64,000 nt of DNA, taken from the NCBI RefSeq assembly GCF_021869535.1, contig NW_026262668.1, positions 27,161,732 through 27,225,731 on the forward strand, written 5' to 3'. Below, piece after piece: positions 46,796-60,700 of the stretch. The translations under genes were made by a program, and so were the position numbers. Under the pieces are notes generated by a model. That model saw nothing but the letters and a program-made list of their open reading frames with translations, searched no databases and had not been told where the DNA came from. This DNA is from Mytilus californianus (Eukaryota > Mollusca > Bivalvia > Mytilida > Mytilidae). Position 1 is the first letter of the stretch; every line of letters starts with the position of its first letter.

Positions 46796-48980
46796 CACGA
46801 GTCTCACACGATACATCAGGAATAATAATGAAAAGAAAATTGGCGGTAGTTATATTCTATACTCATGGAGGTTTTGCAGATTTTTCTTCTTTCTAGAATG
46901 CGAGTTTGAAATGACGCCACATAAAAATATCATATAATTTCAATATTTAATTTTTATCCAGATATAAATCAAAATCTTGACAAGCATTTCGATTTATTTT
47001 GATATTTATGGACCTGAGATCCCCTTGGTTTTTGATAGTGTTTGTGTTGCACAGTCTGTAGTTTTCTATGATGTGTTTTGTGAACTGCTGTTTGTCTTTT
47101 TGTCGTTATTTCGTTTTTTGACTTGGCATCGTCAGTGTGTTTTCAACTTAAGAGTTTGAATATGCTTTTGGTGTCTTTCGCCTCTCCTTTATGAATCTGT
47201 TCGGAATCAAGATGATAGATATTCACATTTAAATGAAGCGACCACAGCCATGATCTCCTATCAAATAATTCGGAAAATAATATTCAATCAATCAGTATGT
47301 GTAGAAATAATGCATTATTGATGCATATTAGAAAATCTGTTAAAAGGAGACAATTTTATATGAAAGCTTTTTCTTGCAATTTTCCTTACATTTATTATTA
47401 TAATAAATTACTTTAATAATTTATACATATTGTGTAACTAATTACTCCATTAAAAGTACGTTAAATAACGCAGTTTGTCAGCAAACAAATGTATCAGAAT
47501 AGCTGTTATTATTCTCCTTCAAAGTATACATTTTTGATACTTTGTGTCTTTTCATTTTCTTAGTTTTTTTTAGTGTTTTGTGTCGATCTGACGAGTCAAG
47601 CCCTTTTTAACCGATTTTTACAGTTTGTTCTCATTTTGTACTGTTATATCCCTATCCCGGGCTAGGGAGATGGTTAAGCACTCGTAATATAAAACAAGGA
47701 GATGTGATATAATTGAAAATGTGACAACTATCCAACAGTGTCCAAATAACATAGATTTAAGCAATGATAGGTCTCCGTATGGCCTTTATCAATGCACAAA
47801 GCCCATACCATATAGTCAGTATAAAAGGCCTCGACATGACAAAATGTGAAACAATTCAAACTAAAAGACCAACGAACTGTTTTACGTTGAAACAATAAAC
47901 GAAAAGCGGATATGATAAGACAGCAACCAATGTGTTAACCCAGTTACATTCTGTATGTACCTGTCCCAAGTCAGGAGCCTACAATTTAGTGTTTTTCATT
48001 TGTGGTTGACTGTCATGTTTGTTTTTCGTTCATGTTTTAAACATAAACCTGGCCGTTGGTATACCCGGTTGAATTATTTTACATTTTGTCATGTCGAGGC
48101 TTTTGTTAGCAAGATCACCATACACTGTTCTTGAGTCATCGACAAACTTTTGATAATGACATAATTTTATATCAGTGTGGACGAAAAATAATTGATTCAT
48201 ACCTTTACCTTGAAGTGAAAATAGTGGTTAAGATATCCTGTATTATGCCATACATTTCCTCTTTAATGCGAATACCCGTCGCTCCTCTCTGTGAACCAAC
48301 ATTTCTGATAGAACGAATTATCTACTATCAATCCACATTTTATATCCTACTAAGTTATATATTGTTATGAATAAAAGTAGATTCTGGGTATACGTCATTT
48401 AAACAGAAACCCAACAAAACCGAAAAACAAAAATGAAATATAACTTGTCTCCATTAATTCGTCAGCATAAACCAACTACATGTTTTAATTTTACGCATTG
48501 CAAGCAGTTCCGAACCCAATTGCAGACGGATTATCGGGTTTGTTTGGACAGGGCAGTCAATTTAATTAATAAGTGTTTTATAGGAGTCTTAGATCTCATT
48601 GCGTTATAGTGTAACAGCAAAGAGGGAGACTAAAGGTGAATTATGGAAATAAACTTGAAGAATATGCCTTTAAATCACAATTCATTTATATATTTATGGA
48701 AAAATATAATTGTCCCGTAATGAATTAACTGCATATATCACCATATTTAATAGAATTTATAGTAATTGCATGGTGCATTTACAATTTATTGCTCTCTTGA
48801 TTATAGTAAAGTATAAAAGTTTAGTGGGTGTACAATATCAAAGAAATTACATTCAATCTGTAATTTGACACTAGTAAAGGAATTTTAGTCCTAAACGGCC
48901 ATTCTGATCTTAATATCATCTTAAAAGTCTTAACCTAAAAAGTTGAGTCTTGTTTGAAATAATTAGTTGTTTTTCAGATA
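46796..48980 (+). repeat. Tandem segmental duplication, unit 1
   Basis: It aligns in blocks with 49203-54070: 46796-46935 (TCTTTCTAGAATGCGAGTTT), 47215-47275, 47540-48110 (Mytilus repeat pieces), 48128-48400 (AACTTTTGATAATGACATAA; ATACCCGTCGCTCCTC), and 48545-48980 (TTTATTGCTCTCTTGATTAT; AACCTAAAAAGTT). A Mytilus repeat (47000-47195) is present in this unit only. Confidence 0.8.
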
Positions 48981-49202
48981 TTTTTTAGTGCTGATCAGTA
49001 GTAAAAAGTAAAACAACAAAAATACCGAACTCCAAGGAAAAGTCCCTTAACAATTGGCAAAATCTAAAGCTCAAACACATCAAACGAATGGAAAACAACT
49101 GTCATATTCCTGACTGGGTACAGGCATTTCGTTATTTAGAATGTAGTGGATTGAACCTGTTTTTTTTTTGCTAGCCAAACCTCCCGCTTATATAGCAACA
49201 AA
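48981..49202 (+). repeat. Abundant Mytilus repeat (CCGAACTCCAAGGAAAAGTC)
   Basis: It runs through AAGCTCAAACACATCAAACG and AACAACTGTCATATTCCTGA to the junction with unit 2. A fragment of the same family lies at 57905-57975. Confidence 0.65.
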
Positions 49203-50599
49203 TGAAAGTCTCACAAGATACACCAGAATGATATTGAAAAGAACGTGAGCGGTAGTTATATTTTACACTCATATAGTTTTCATTGAAGATTTTTCTTCTT
49301 TCTAGAATGCGAGTTTGAAATGACGCTACTTAAAGATATGAAATACTTTCAATATTCAATTTTAATCAAGATATAATAATTTAAAGTCATGACAAACACT
49401 TTGAATTTGAATTTGATATTGATGAAGTTTTTTAGAATCTAGGTACTAGAAACAATCTTCAAATTAAAATGGAGCGATTAAAGCCATGCTCTCCTATCAA
49501 ACAATAAACACTTTAAATGAATGTTTGTTCGAGATATTTCTCTTGTTGTTATTATTAAATTGCTTTTCTACTTATTTGTGTGAGCTATGTGTCGATCTTA
49601 TTAGTCAAGCCCTTTTAAACCGATTTTTAGAGTGTGTTCTTAAGTTTTTGTCACACCACTGTACCGGGTTAGCAGGGAGATTGCTGCACGCTCGCAATAT
49701 AAAATAAAGAGACAACTATCCATCAGAGTCTAAATAACGTGGATTTAAGCACTGATGAGTCGCCGTATGTCCAATGTGCAAAACCCATACAGTATAGTCA
49801 GCTATAAAAGACCTCAACATGAAAAAAAAAGAGAAACAATTCAAACAAAAAGACCAACGGCCTGATTTACGACAAAACAAAAAATCACAAAACTGATATG
49901 ATTTGCAACAACCAACGTGTTTATCTCAACCACATTCTGTAAGTGCCTGTCCCAAGTGAAAAGCCTATAATTTAATGGTTTTCATTGGTGGCTGTCTATC
50001 ATGTTTGTTTTTCGTTTATTGTTTTATACATAACTCAGGTCGTTGGAATACCCGGTTGAATTATTTTTTATTTGGTCATATCGAAGTCTTTGTTATATTG
50101 ATATACGGTTATGGATTTTTCTCATTGTTGAAGGTCCGCATCTTCTTATTTTACATGCATCTTATATCAGTTCTGCTTTGCAGACAATATTTGTAACAAT
50201 TCAAAACAAGTATAAAACAAGCAGGATATCGGTCACATCTTCATCTGACATCGTCGGTTTTCACAAATAGAATTTTAGAATAAGCATTTTATGCCTTTGT
50301 AAATATCATTTACACAACCAAATCACCATACACAGTTATTCAGTCATCGACAAACTTTTGATAATGACATAATATTATAGCAGTGTGGACGAAAAATGAT
50401 TGATGCATACCTTTACTTTGAAGTGAATATAATGGTTAAGATATCCTGTATTAAGCCATACATTTCCTCTTTAATACGAATACCCGTCGCTCCTCCCTGT
50501 GAACCAACATTTCTGATAAAACAGATTATCTATTATTAATCCACATTTTATATCCTACTCAATAATATATCGTTATGAATAAAAATAGATGCTGGTATG

Positions 50600-50855
50600 A
50601 GAGACTGGCTGGGGGGGGGGGGGGGGGGGGGGGTCCTTCATTTCTTTAGTCTTTAAAATTTGAAATAAATTTCATCACTCTTTATTAATTTTGCCCATTA
50701 TTCTCTATTCTTTATATTTTAGCACCGCATTATTCTATTCTTTCTTTTTTTTTGCCAATTTGTCACTATTTTTTATTGTTTTGCCCTTTGTTCATTACTT
50801 TTTGCCCATTATTCTCTATTCTATCAAGCCAATCCAGATTTCTCGAGTATATTTT
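50600..50855 (+). mobile_element. G-run/T-rich repeat (TATTCTTTATTTT family)
   Basis: About 23 G at 50611-50633, then TCCTTCATTTCTTTAGTC and repeated CCCATTATTCTCTATTCT units. It is absent at the matching point in unit 1 (about 48395). A relative without the long G-run lies at 58885-59095, and a complement at 31490-31625. Confidence 0.6.
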
Positions 50856-50884
50856 ATTGACACAAAAACCCAACAAAATCGAAA

Positions 50885-53535
50885 CTAGAGGCTCTCAAGA
50901 GCCTGTGTCGCTCACCTGTATCTACTGTGGTTTTGGAAATCATGTAAAATACGGTTAAAATCATAATAGATACCCTAATAATGATTGTAGCCAAGTTTGG
51001 TTTATTTTGGCCCAGTAGTTTTATTAAAAGCAGAAGATTTTTGAAATGTTTTACAAAAATTACCAATGAATTGCAGAAAATGACTTTAAAAGATTGAAGA
51101 AAGATACCAGAGGGACAGTCAAATTTATAGATCGAAAACAAACTGACGTCGTGTTGCTTATGTTATAACAAATCCGGTAGTCTAATTCGGTAGGTCACAT
51201 TTAAAGGACAATAACTCCAATAAGATGTCAATTGCCAATTTTGGTCATGTTGACTTATTTGTAGATCTTTCTTTGCTTGATATTTTTGCTGTTTACAGTA
51301 TATCTCAATCTATAATGATATTCAAGATAATTAAACAAAAAATGCAAAATTTATTTCACCCAGGGCCAGTATAATGCTGGAAATGCCTTTAAATGGATTT
51401 TTTAAAACAAATATGCTGAAAGCAAAGATATAAGAATGGTTTTTAGAAAAAAGTAACACTGAATAATTCTAAAAATGGAACATATCAAGGAGGAATTATT
51501 ATCACTCCCCCAACACCCCTGAAAAAAATGAAGTCATCCCATTGTAGTCTTACAATAGTTACTGAAGACCCCTTATCCATATTTGAATTAGTTTTCAAGT
51601 TGTCACCATTTGAAATTGTTTTTTTACATTTTTCCTATAAACTTCTGTAGTAAACACCTATATTCTATTTTTACCCATGGCGACCATGTTGGTTGTAGGG
51701 CAGGGTCATCAGATACATTTTTCGATCAAAATACTCTAATTATAATTGTGGCTAAGTTCAATCCCATTTTGCCAAGTAGATTAAAAGTAGAAGATTTTTG
51801 TAAAAGATTCAAAAATTTGCGAAAAATAGTGAAAAATTGACTTTAAAGGGCAATAACTCCTTAAGAGGTCAATTGACAATTTTGGTGATATGACTTGTTT
51901 GTAGATCTTACTTTACTGAACATTCTTGCTGTTTACAGTTTATCTCTATCTATTATAATATTCAAAAACCAAAAACTGCAAAATTTCCTTAAAATTACCA
52001 ATTCAGGGGCAGCAACCCAACAACGGGTTGTCTAATTCGTCTGAAAATTTCAAGCCAGATAGATCTTGACCTGATAAACATTTTTACTCGTGTTAGATTA
52101 ACTGTAAATTCTTTCAGAGATATAAGCCAAAAACTGCATTTTGGCGGGGTCATCGGATACATTTTTTAAACTAGATACACTAAGGATTATTTAGGACAAG
52201 TTTGGTTTAATTTTGGACCTGTAGTTTCAGTGGAGAAGATTTTTGTAAAAGTTAACGACGACGACGGATGACGACGACGGACCACGGACGCCAAGCAGGC
52301 ATGGGGTACTCGTAATCAGTAATCGTAATCATCTGTAATCGATTACATTTTGCAATGAAATCCCATGTAGTCAGTAATCATGCTTTTTCTTATTACAAGT
52401 AATTGTAATGTAATCGATTACAATGTAAAAAAACAGGTGTAATCATGATTACTTTTAGATTACTTTAAGATTACATTCATGATTACTTACTGATTACAAA
52501 TTTTGTATATGATTATAGTTTTTGATATACAATATAAAAATAAGAAGATGTGAAGCATGAATGAAAAATTATCAAACTAGTATTCACTATGATGGATCGT
52601 TGTTCAATGTGATTGATCATATCATCTATAGAACAAGTTTAGTATAACCAAGTTGGGCATGTAGAGTGAAAATGTGTGATTTATTTTGGAAATAAGTTAC
52701 TAAGGGAATTTACCTTTCCAAATGTTTCATTGTGAGATTGAGTTTTTGTGATACAAGAATATATGCTTTGAAAGCATTTTGTGTTCCTTTGATAGAACAA
52801 ATCTTATATTAACTAAAATTTAAGTTTACACAATAGTTTGAACTAAACTACATGGAAATTTAATAGCATAGAAAATTTAGTTCCAATTTTGACTTTGATG
52901 ATCGACATAAATGAGTCCAACTGAATTGATAATGGATTTTAGAACCAAATTTTATTTTTTTACAATTAGTAGACTTTGTTTTCCATAAATGTTCTTTCCA
53001 ACTATATCAAGTATTGTAATTTTTCAAAAAAATATATACATGTTTTATATAAACTACTTATAACTTTATTAATATTGCAATTAAGACAATTAATTTTTAA
53101 TACCCAAGCTCACCAGTTGTTTGTCAAAAAAACTGAAGTAGTAACACCTGTAAAAACATATTGCTGTGTCAATTATATCTCCAGAGACAATAAAACTACT
53201 TAATTGATTTTTCATTATTTATTCAGGTTTTATTGTTATTTGGGCAGTTGGCTAATTTTTTTATAAAAACAATATTTCGATATCTTTTACACAAAAAAGG
53301 ACACTTGTCTATGCTATCAAACACCTGTTACACTGCTCCTAGTTGTCTTAATTCTTAATAAGCTGAATAAATAAAGGATTTTAAAAAACACACAAATTTT
53401 CACAAAAAATCGATTACATTAAAATAGCAAAGTAATTATAATTTAATCGATTACATTTTAAAGTAATCGACCCCATCCCTGACGCCAAGTGATGAGAAAA
53501 GCTCACTTAGACTTCTGAGTAAGGTGAGCTAAAAA
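50885..53535 (+). mobile_element. AGAGGCTCTCAAGAGCC bivalve repeat, carrying a nested hAT-like element
   Basis: It begins CTAGAGGCTCTCAAGAGCCT with GTGTCGCTCACCT. It has three worn internal copies of a unit with AGGGCAATAACTCC, GTAGATCTTACTTTACTGA and TATCTCTATCTATTATAAT. It ends, after GACGACGGACGA-type repeats, with CAAGTGATGAGAAAAGCTCA and AAGGTGAGCTAAAAA. Unit 1 of the duplication lacks it at CCGAAA (about 48422), which defines its ends. Excluding the nested element it is about 1.46 kb. No coding frame spans it. Confidence 0.75.
52296..53481. mobile_element. 1186-bp hAT-like non-autonomous element
   Basis: The left end CAGGCATGGGGT and the complement of the right end CAGGGATGGGGT are inverted repeats. 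ACGCCAAG is duplicated on both sides (52288-52295, 53482-53489); 8 bp and CAGG ends are hAT characters. Both subterminal regions are full of GTAATCGATTAC-type palindromic words (52300-52500 and 53405-53465), likely transposase sites. No transposase frame. Confidence 0.85.
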
Positions 53536-54070
53536 GACCAGAAAATAAAACTTGTTTCTGTTAAGTCATCATCATAATCCATTTTTTTCAATTTTAAGCA
53601 TTAGGGCAGTTAAAATAATTAATATGAGTTTTACAAGAGATCCCATATTGTGTTATAGTGTAATAGCAAAGAGGAAGATTAAAAGTGAATTATGGAAATA
53701 AACTTTAAGATTTTCTACGTCATTTTGTCTCTGTTGGAGCGTTGTGTCATTGGCAATCATACTATATCTTCTGATTTTTATATTGAAGAATATGCTTTTT
53801 GATCATTATCCATTTATATTTTGTTGAACAATCTCATTGTCACGAAAAAATGAATAATATCACCATCGTTAGAAGAATTTATAATTTATTGCTCTCTTGA
53901 TTATAGTTAAGTATAAAAGTATAAAGAGCGTACAATATCAAAGATATGACATTCTGTTATTTGACACTAGTAAATGAATTTAAATCTTAAATGACAATTT
54001 TGATTTTCACATCATGCGAAAAGTGTGAACCTAAAAAGTTAAGTCTTGTTAAAAGTTATTGTAATTTTTC

Positions 54071-54508
54071 AGAAATTTTCTGATACTTTTCGTTCGCTTT
54101 TCAGACATTTCAGTATGATTTTGTTTTGTATAAATAAAAGAAACTACTGGGACAGTCTGAACATATAGCAAACGAATAGTCTAACATTACTAAATTTACC
54201 GCTGCGGATAAGTTTGAAAATTGTCAGAAAGACTAAAATGACTTATTAATTTATTGTTCAGTCTTGTAAGAGGCTGTTTAGATAATATAAGTTATCTACG
54301 TTCATATCACGTTAAAAACTGATTTACTAGTGTGAATATAAATGAGAGAAAAATTAAAATATTTATCATATTAATACTCTTAGAATATTTCAGATCTGTA
54401 GAATTGTATGTATTATTAATGGTACTTTGTATGTTATTTAAAACTAATGTCCCCTCGTATTTTCAGAATAGTCGTTTTTCAACATATCATGTATATATGT
54501 AACTAGTT
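54071..54508. other. Unique-looking sequence downstream of the SLC3A1/maltase-like gene
   Basis: AT-rich; would hold the 3' UTR of the minus-strand gene. I did not identify a convincing polyadenylation signal. Confidence 0.35.
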
Positions 54509-54719
54509 TTAAAGTTCTTTTGCTTTAAAATCCCAGGAAACAACGATTCCCTGAAGTGGCGATAATCTTAGAGATTCTGTTTCGACATCGTCATCAACAC
54601 TGAACCCTACGTCACTTCCTGTTGTCATCACAGCAGTGGCAGTTGATTGGATTGTACCATGTGAGGATGTGTAGTCATGAGTTTCTGCATCATCTCCAAA
54701 GTTGATTGCAACCAAATAT
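54509..54719 (-). CDS. SLC3A1/maltase-like gene, terminal exon i
   Basis: 211 bases after tttcgtctatag. It completes Gly across the junction, then YLVAINFGDD, the family's V-x-x-N-F-G strand. It ends LSPLQGIVVSWDFKAKEL and a stop. An acidic Ser/Thr-rich loop separates the two strands. Confidence 0.8.
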
Positions 54720-57700
54720 CTATAGACGAAATTAAAAAGAAATTAAAGCGTATTGCATATTAATCTCACAATGAAACAAGGTTGTACTTTAAATTGTACA
54801 GGTGTTGAAGTTCATTTCAAATAAACCCCTATTTCTTGTTTTCCTTTTAGTGAAAACGTGTGTGGGGAAAGAGGACGGTCGGGTCAAACTGTTTACTCTT
54901 CATACTAAAACATTGCTACTATGCTACTTGTATAGGTGTTGACCAACTTCCAGGCAGGACCGAAGCTCATAAATTCGGCAGGCCTTCTGGTAAATTTGGA
55001 GAGCCGACGGCCTTGCTTCGGAAGTTGGACGTGAAAATCTTGATAACTGATTTTAAATATCCATCTTTCGACGGTTCAATTTACAGATTACTTCATTTCA
55101 TGTTTATTCTTGCTATTTTAATGTTAGCACGCCATTACTTCCATCATTAGTAGTAACGCATCTCCCACGTGGAGCTTCCTTCATAGTCTTAATGCATTAC
55201 GAGTAAAAAACGGTACAGATCGTTGAACAATACAATTATATACGCACCTGTTCACATATAGAAACTCCAGGAGGATGGTGGTTGTTAAATTCCAAACAAA
55301 AAAAAAATATGCTGATCCCCAACTTTGAAGTAAAAAATATTTTTAAAGAGAAAGAGGAAAATTATTTTTTTTTATTAGATTTTAGGTGAAGTTCGCGCTT
55401 CAATATTCAATCGGATTATAAATTGTCAAGCTATACTGCTTAATAAATATAGTGAAAATTTAAACTAAAGCAAAAAATACAATACCCTGTAACTCCATCA
55501 AATTCTCGGACGAACGAGAAAATATTGTTGCTAGTGACAGCTGTATGATACTCTCCATAGCGGAAGGCATCCTCTGTTCTCAAGGAAGACAAGCCTTTGA
55601 TGAATTCATAAAGAGAACCAGCCATATTCATTTGTGCCTGAATTAAATAAAAAGGTTTATGTCATTTTGGTATCAATTTAAGTAAGTAGGTTTTTTTTTA
55701 TACGAATTAGATTTTGAATAAAACAGCCATCACCTGAAGAAAATTGATATTCACTACGTTAAACGTCACATGTTTAATGATGATAGAATGTTTGAGTACA
55801 ATTGGTTTTGGTAAATAATTGTCCTTACATACATTTTCTATCACTCGGAATATGGAATAAAACTATTATTGTCTTTTGTTTCGGTAAATGTGTAGTTGAA
55901 TTGACTTTTGAAAAAAAAACCTGATATTGAATTCGGCCGTTGGCCTCAGCGAATATCAGTTTTTCAAAAGTCAATAAAACCACATATTTACCTCATTAAA
56001 TGAAAGAAATGTAACCGTATAATATGAATGACGATATTAACTAGGTGTTTTTTCTCACGTTAAATGACTTTAATGCATTGTAAATTATAATTGCTACCTC
56101 TCTGTAAACATACACGAAATCCAACAAATAATTACAAAAAAGTTTCAAAGATTATTGACAACTTGCATACATACAATTGTTGTCCAGATCCCCTTTAATA
56201 TCCACTGGCAAATGAATTGATCATGTGACACGAACACAGGGAAATAATTTCTTTCGTTACCAAATGAGATTTTTATGTCGTCGATAGACAAAATATGACC
56301 ACGAAAAAGTATCCCCCCCTTCTCTCACTATTCTCCTGAATAACATTTTTCAGAGTTATCAATGGCATACTATTGATTTAACTGATATCAGAAAATATTG
56401 AAATCTGACATTTAGTGACCTTTGTTTTCTGAATGCGACATTGCTTCGTTCATTTCTAGACATATAACAATCAGTTAAATTCCAAAAACGTTTTTGTTAT
56501 TAAAAATGCCTTTTCGCATCTGGCCCATAGGATTCCACATTAAAATTGGTCCCGGTTACATTCAAAAATACTTATAGGTTAAACGAAAGGTACTTGAAAT
56601 TCGTACAAAATGGTGGATTGTTGATAGAATTATTGTCATGGTAAGGTTTTATTTCCTCATCTGCTTTAAAAAATTTTGAGAACTAGAGATGTATTTACCC
56701 ACTGATTATCAAATTACCGAAATTCTATTAATACAAACACGATTTGAATATCTTGACCAAATAAAAACATTAAATCTTCGCCAAAACTCAAAATTGCATG
56801 GTGAAGTGCATATGAACATTGTAACGTTGCTTATCTCGTACATTTTTTTTTCAACCAACGACGTCTTTAGCAGATATTCCACCGCCGGTTTTTTTTGGCT
56901 GTTTTGATTTTAAGTGTTGTTCGAGGTTTGAAAATGTGCATTCTGTAATTTGGTTTTGACAGTTAACTTCGGTTTTAATTTATATTAATACTGGTGAAAT
57001 CTTTATTGTTATGGTTACGTATACAGTGAGTTCCACATGACAGTATGAGACTGTATTTGTATTCAAAATAACAAAGCAATATGATTCAGTAAATCCTAAT
57101 TTTTTTAAAGGGTTGTTAATTTTGGAAACGTACAGCTGCATTTATAGTTGAGAAGTCGCTATTAACACCGTTGTAACAAGCATTTGTACAATTCCATCCG
57201 GCATTAGTAGAGTTTTCCCATTGCATTAACCCAGTAGTGACATGTTCTGTTGTTGCTTGTAGGTCAGTCATTCCGAGTTCGTCTCCGTAGTATACAATAG
57301 GTGTACCCGGAAGTAGCATCGACAACATATAGAAAGGCCTACTAAAGTTGGATGGAAATCTTGATGCAAATCTGGACATATCTTCACCACCAGTCTGTTG
57401 ATTAAAATATACTATACATAATTCAACATACTTTACAATTTAAGTTCTATTGAATTTCTGGACAAAATTCAAATAATTATAAAATTTTCCTTATAAAGGA
57501 AAATCAAATGCGGATGGCATATTTTTTTTCAAAATTTCGACAACTACCATTAAAGATTTAGAACAAATAAAATCAAACGACCTTTGTATTGGTATGTTTG
57601 ATGTACATACATACTTTCTTATCAAAACGATTCTTTCTTGTAAACAGAAATATGATATATGTAAGAATTTCTCAAAATAGTATGTGTAATTCAAATATAC

Positions 57701-60700
57701 ATTCTAAGACAATGCAAATTGTTTACAATACGGGACTTTTCTGCTTACAGTTTTTATTCTAATAGTGTGAGTATTTATTCTTTTGTTAAATGGTCAGTTT
57801 TTCATTGGTCTTTGTCACAAATACACCATTGCTTTCTCTTTTAAAACATAAATCTGAAAATGTCACCAAAGTTGTATATATCTAAAAACAAATTCTATTA
57901 AAAAGCACAAAAATACTGAACTCCGAGGAAAATTCAAAAAGGAAAGTCCCTAATCAAATGGCAAAATCAAAAGCTATCTATAAAATAGCTATAATAATAT
58001 ATATATTACCATCCAATTTGGCCATTTGTTATTTGAGAAGTTGTTAACCCACTCCATCACGTAATCTTTTATACAGTTTCCACTACAAGGTGCCATGCCT
58101 ATTGGATTTAAAGATACATGAACACCACTGCCAGGGAAGCTACCATAATATTGGATTTTTTCAGTTGTTGTTCCTCTTCTGTCAGCCATTAAAAATCTAT
58201 GATAGAAAGCAATTCATTGCACATTATCATTAGCAAAGAAATACATCGTGTGTTACATGTGTTTTAAATGGTCTTTCCTTCATATATAATTTGGCAGTTA
58301 ATAACCACTTTGACAAATCTGAGCGAATGTTTATTGTTTACTTAACATCCAGTGGCAAATATTTCATGCATATTCAGGAGAAAAATTTTTGTGAGAATTC
58401 ATATTAGTTAGTTGTGCAAAGTTGGTCGACCGGGATGAAGTGTGGGAAATTAAGATTACCACTGGAAAAAGAGGATATTTTATATACGGACAGATATTTT
58501 GCCTATCAATAGGCCACACACGTGACAAAAAGCGTCCCTTCACGCATAATCGTAATTACCGTCCCAATTCGAACAGGACGTGACTGCGTATTCATACATC
58601 CAGTACAGCTAAAATGACGCCCCTCTGTTGCGAAGGTTTAAATTTTCGGCTGTGAGAAGTCCATATAGCCATTTTTCTCCTTTTTCGTGTCTACCCCTTG
58701 ATCTCATTGTATTCAGGCTTAAAAACTCTAGTCTCCCATAAACATGCATACTCTGTGATTGATAAATGTATTAAACAATAGTTGAATTCTTTAAGACTGT
58801 GAAAGTAAACCTTGCCGTTATAAATTTCAAAGCATTTCATGCATAGTAAGTACAAAATGTACTTCTATTCTTGTGCTATCAATGAGGGTCTAAATGGGGG
58901 AGGAGTCCTTCATTTCTGTATTCTTTAATTTTTTAGGCAGTTTTTTCTCTATTCCTTATTTGTTTGCCCCTTATTCTCTATTCTTTATTTTTTAGCCTAT
59001 TTTCTGTATTCGTTATATTTTTGGCCTTTTATTTGGTTCTTTGGGCCCATTATTCTCCATTATGTAAACCCAATCGAGACCCTCATCAGTACCTGTCAAG
59101 TTTTAAAATAATACCCTGGAAGTCCTTACTAGGGATTCTCTAAAATAAACAAAAAAGGTCTATTGACTTAAAGGCAATCTAATTTGCATAGGCAATCGAA
59201 GACTCTTCAAATTTCAAACCGGTGCAAAATGTAAATCTTTCTATTCTTTTTAACATACTTGGAAGATGTATTATCCGCAGCCTCACGGAACACTGACATC
59301 AGGAATCTATTACTTTCCAGACCATATGTATACTCATGGTTGTAATAATCATATTTATCCTGTAGGTAAATACACCAATAAGTTATACTGAGTTACATGT
59401 GAAATAGTTGTAGCAATTTGTGAAAAAAGTGTGCATAATTGTAGAAAGAAATTGAAAGCTGTCGTATTGCAGTTCAGCGAGAAAATAAAATCAAGGTAGA
59501 AAAAATGTTTATAGAAATGGAATTGATTTGAAAACAATAAAAATCTTGAATTTTAAACAACTGAAATATCCTCCCCATCCCGCAATCCTACATAAAATAA
59601 AACATTTTTTACTTAATAACCACGCATATGCTCAAATTATCTCAGCCACAATCCTGTCCTCTTTTTCTCAATTGTGATATCGAACGAATCTGTTCTTGCC
59701 ATGAGCAAGAGGAAGGGTACCACATTTGGAGCACGATCATCTAAGCCTTCCGGAGCACCTGAGATCACCCCTTATTTTTTTTTTTGGGGGGGGGGGGGGG
59801 GGGGTTGGGGTTCGTGTTGCTCGGTCTTTGGTTTTATTTGTAGTGTTTTGTGGACTGTTGTTTGTTTTTTAATGTCGTTTTTTTTTGCCATCATGATGGT
59901 GGTGTAGGATTTTCTTCGACCTATGATTTTTTATTGTTCCTTCGGTATATTGTGCCTCTTTTTCGAAAGAAAGTATCGCATTAGAGTCAAACAATCGACA
60001 ACACTACAGGTGTTTGTATGCTATTAGATTCTTGCTTAAGGATTTGACATTGCCGAATCGTCACAACTTATCTAATGAAGAGTTAAGTTTTTGAATTTTA
60101 TTTAATTTATACTTCAAAATTCTATCCTGCCTGAGAGAAGCAGAACATTTGTTTGTTTTATTAGAATAAGAGAAAGTTCCGTAAATTGGGAATACATTGG
60201 CGATGAACTGCGATGATTGTTTTTTTGTTTTTGTTATTATCTTGGTATTGCTAACTGTTTCAGAATTAATTTATTGTACTAGTTTCACCTAGGTTTATTT
60301 ATTTGCTCTTTCTACTTTTGTTTAAAGAAACTTAAAATAAATTGCATGAATGCAAAGTACCTCAGTTACACCTGCTGTGTTAGAAACTGTTTCGTTGCGC
60401 ATGTCATAGTCTTCGAATATGTACCCGCTGTTTCGTATATACAATCCATCTACGTTTTCTGTTACCATCCAGTATTTCATAATATCCTGACAAAAATAAA
60501 AAAAAAAAAATGACAATAATGCACACAATGAAAAAAAGCACATTTGTAATGTCCATATCTTTGTTTAAATGCACATCCAATTTGTTAAAGTTGACATGTG
60601 AAACTTGAATGAGACAAGAATTAGTGACATGTAAAATTTGTATGTTATTCTGCATAGGAATTATATGAAGACGGTTTGTTATTTGTCTGTTAGGTTTAAC

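Larger units (their letters stand above)
49203..54070 (+). repeat. Tandem segmental duplication, unit 2 (expanded by insertions)
   Basis: Same block order as unit 1. It is interrupted by a G-run/T-rich element (about 50600-50855), the nested repeat pair at 50885-53535, and a short Mytilus repeat tail (about 53720-53785). Without these it is about 1.9-2.0 kb, close to unit 1. Confidence 0.8.
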
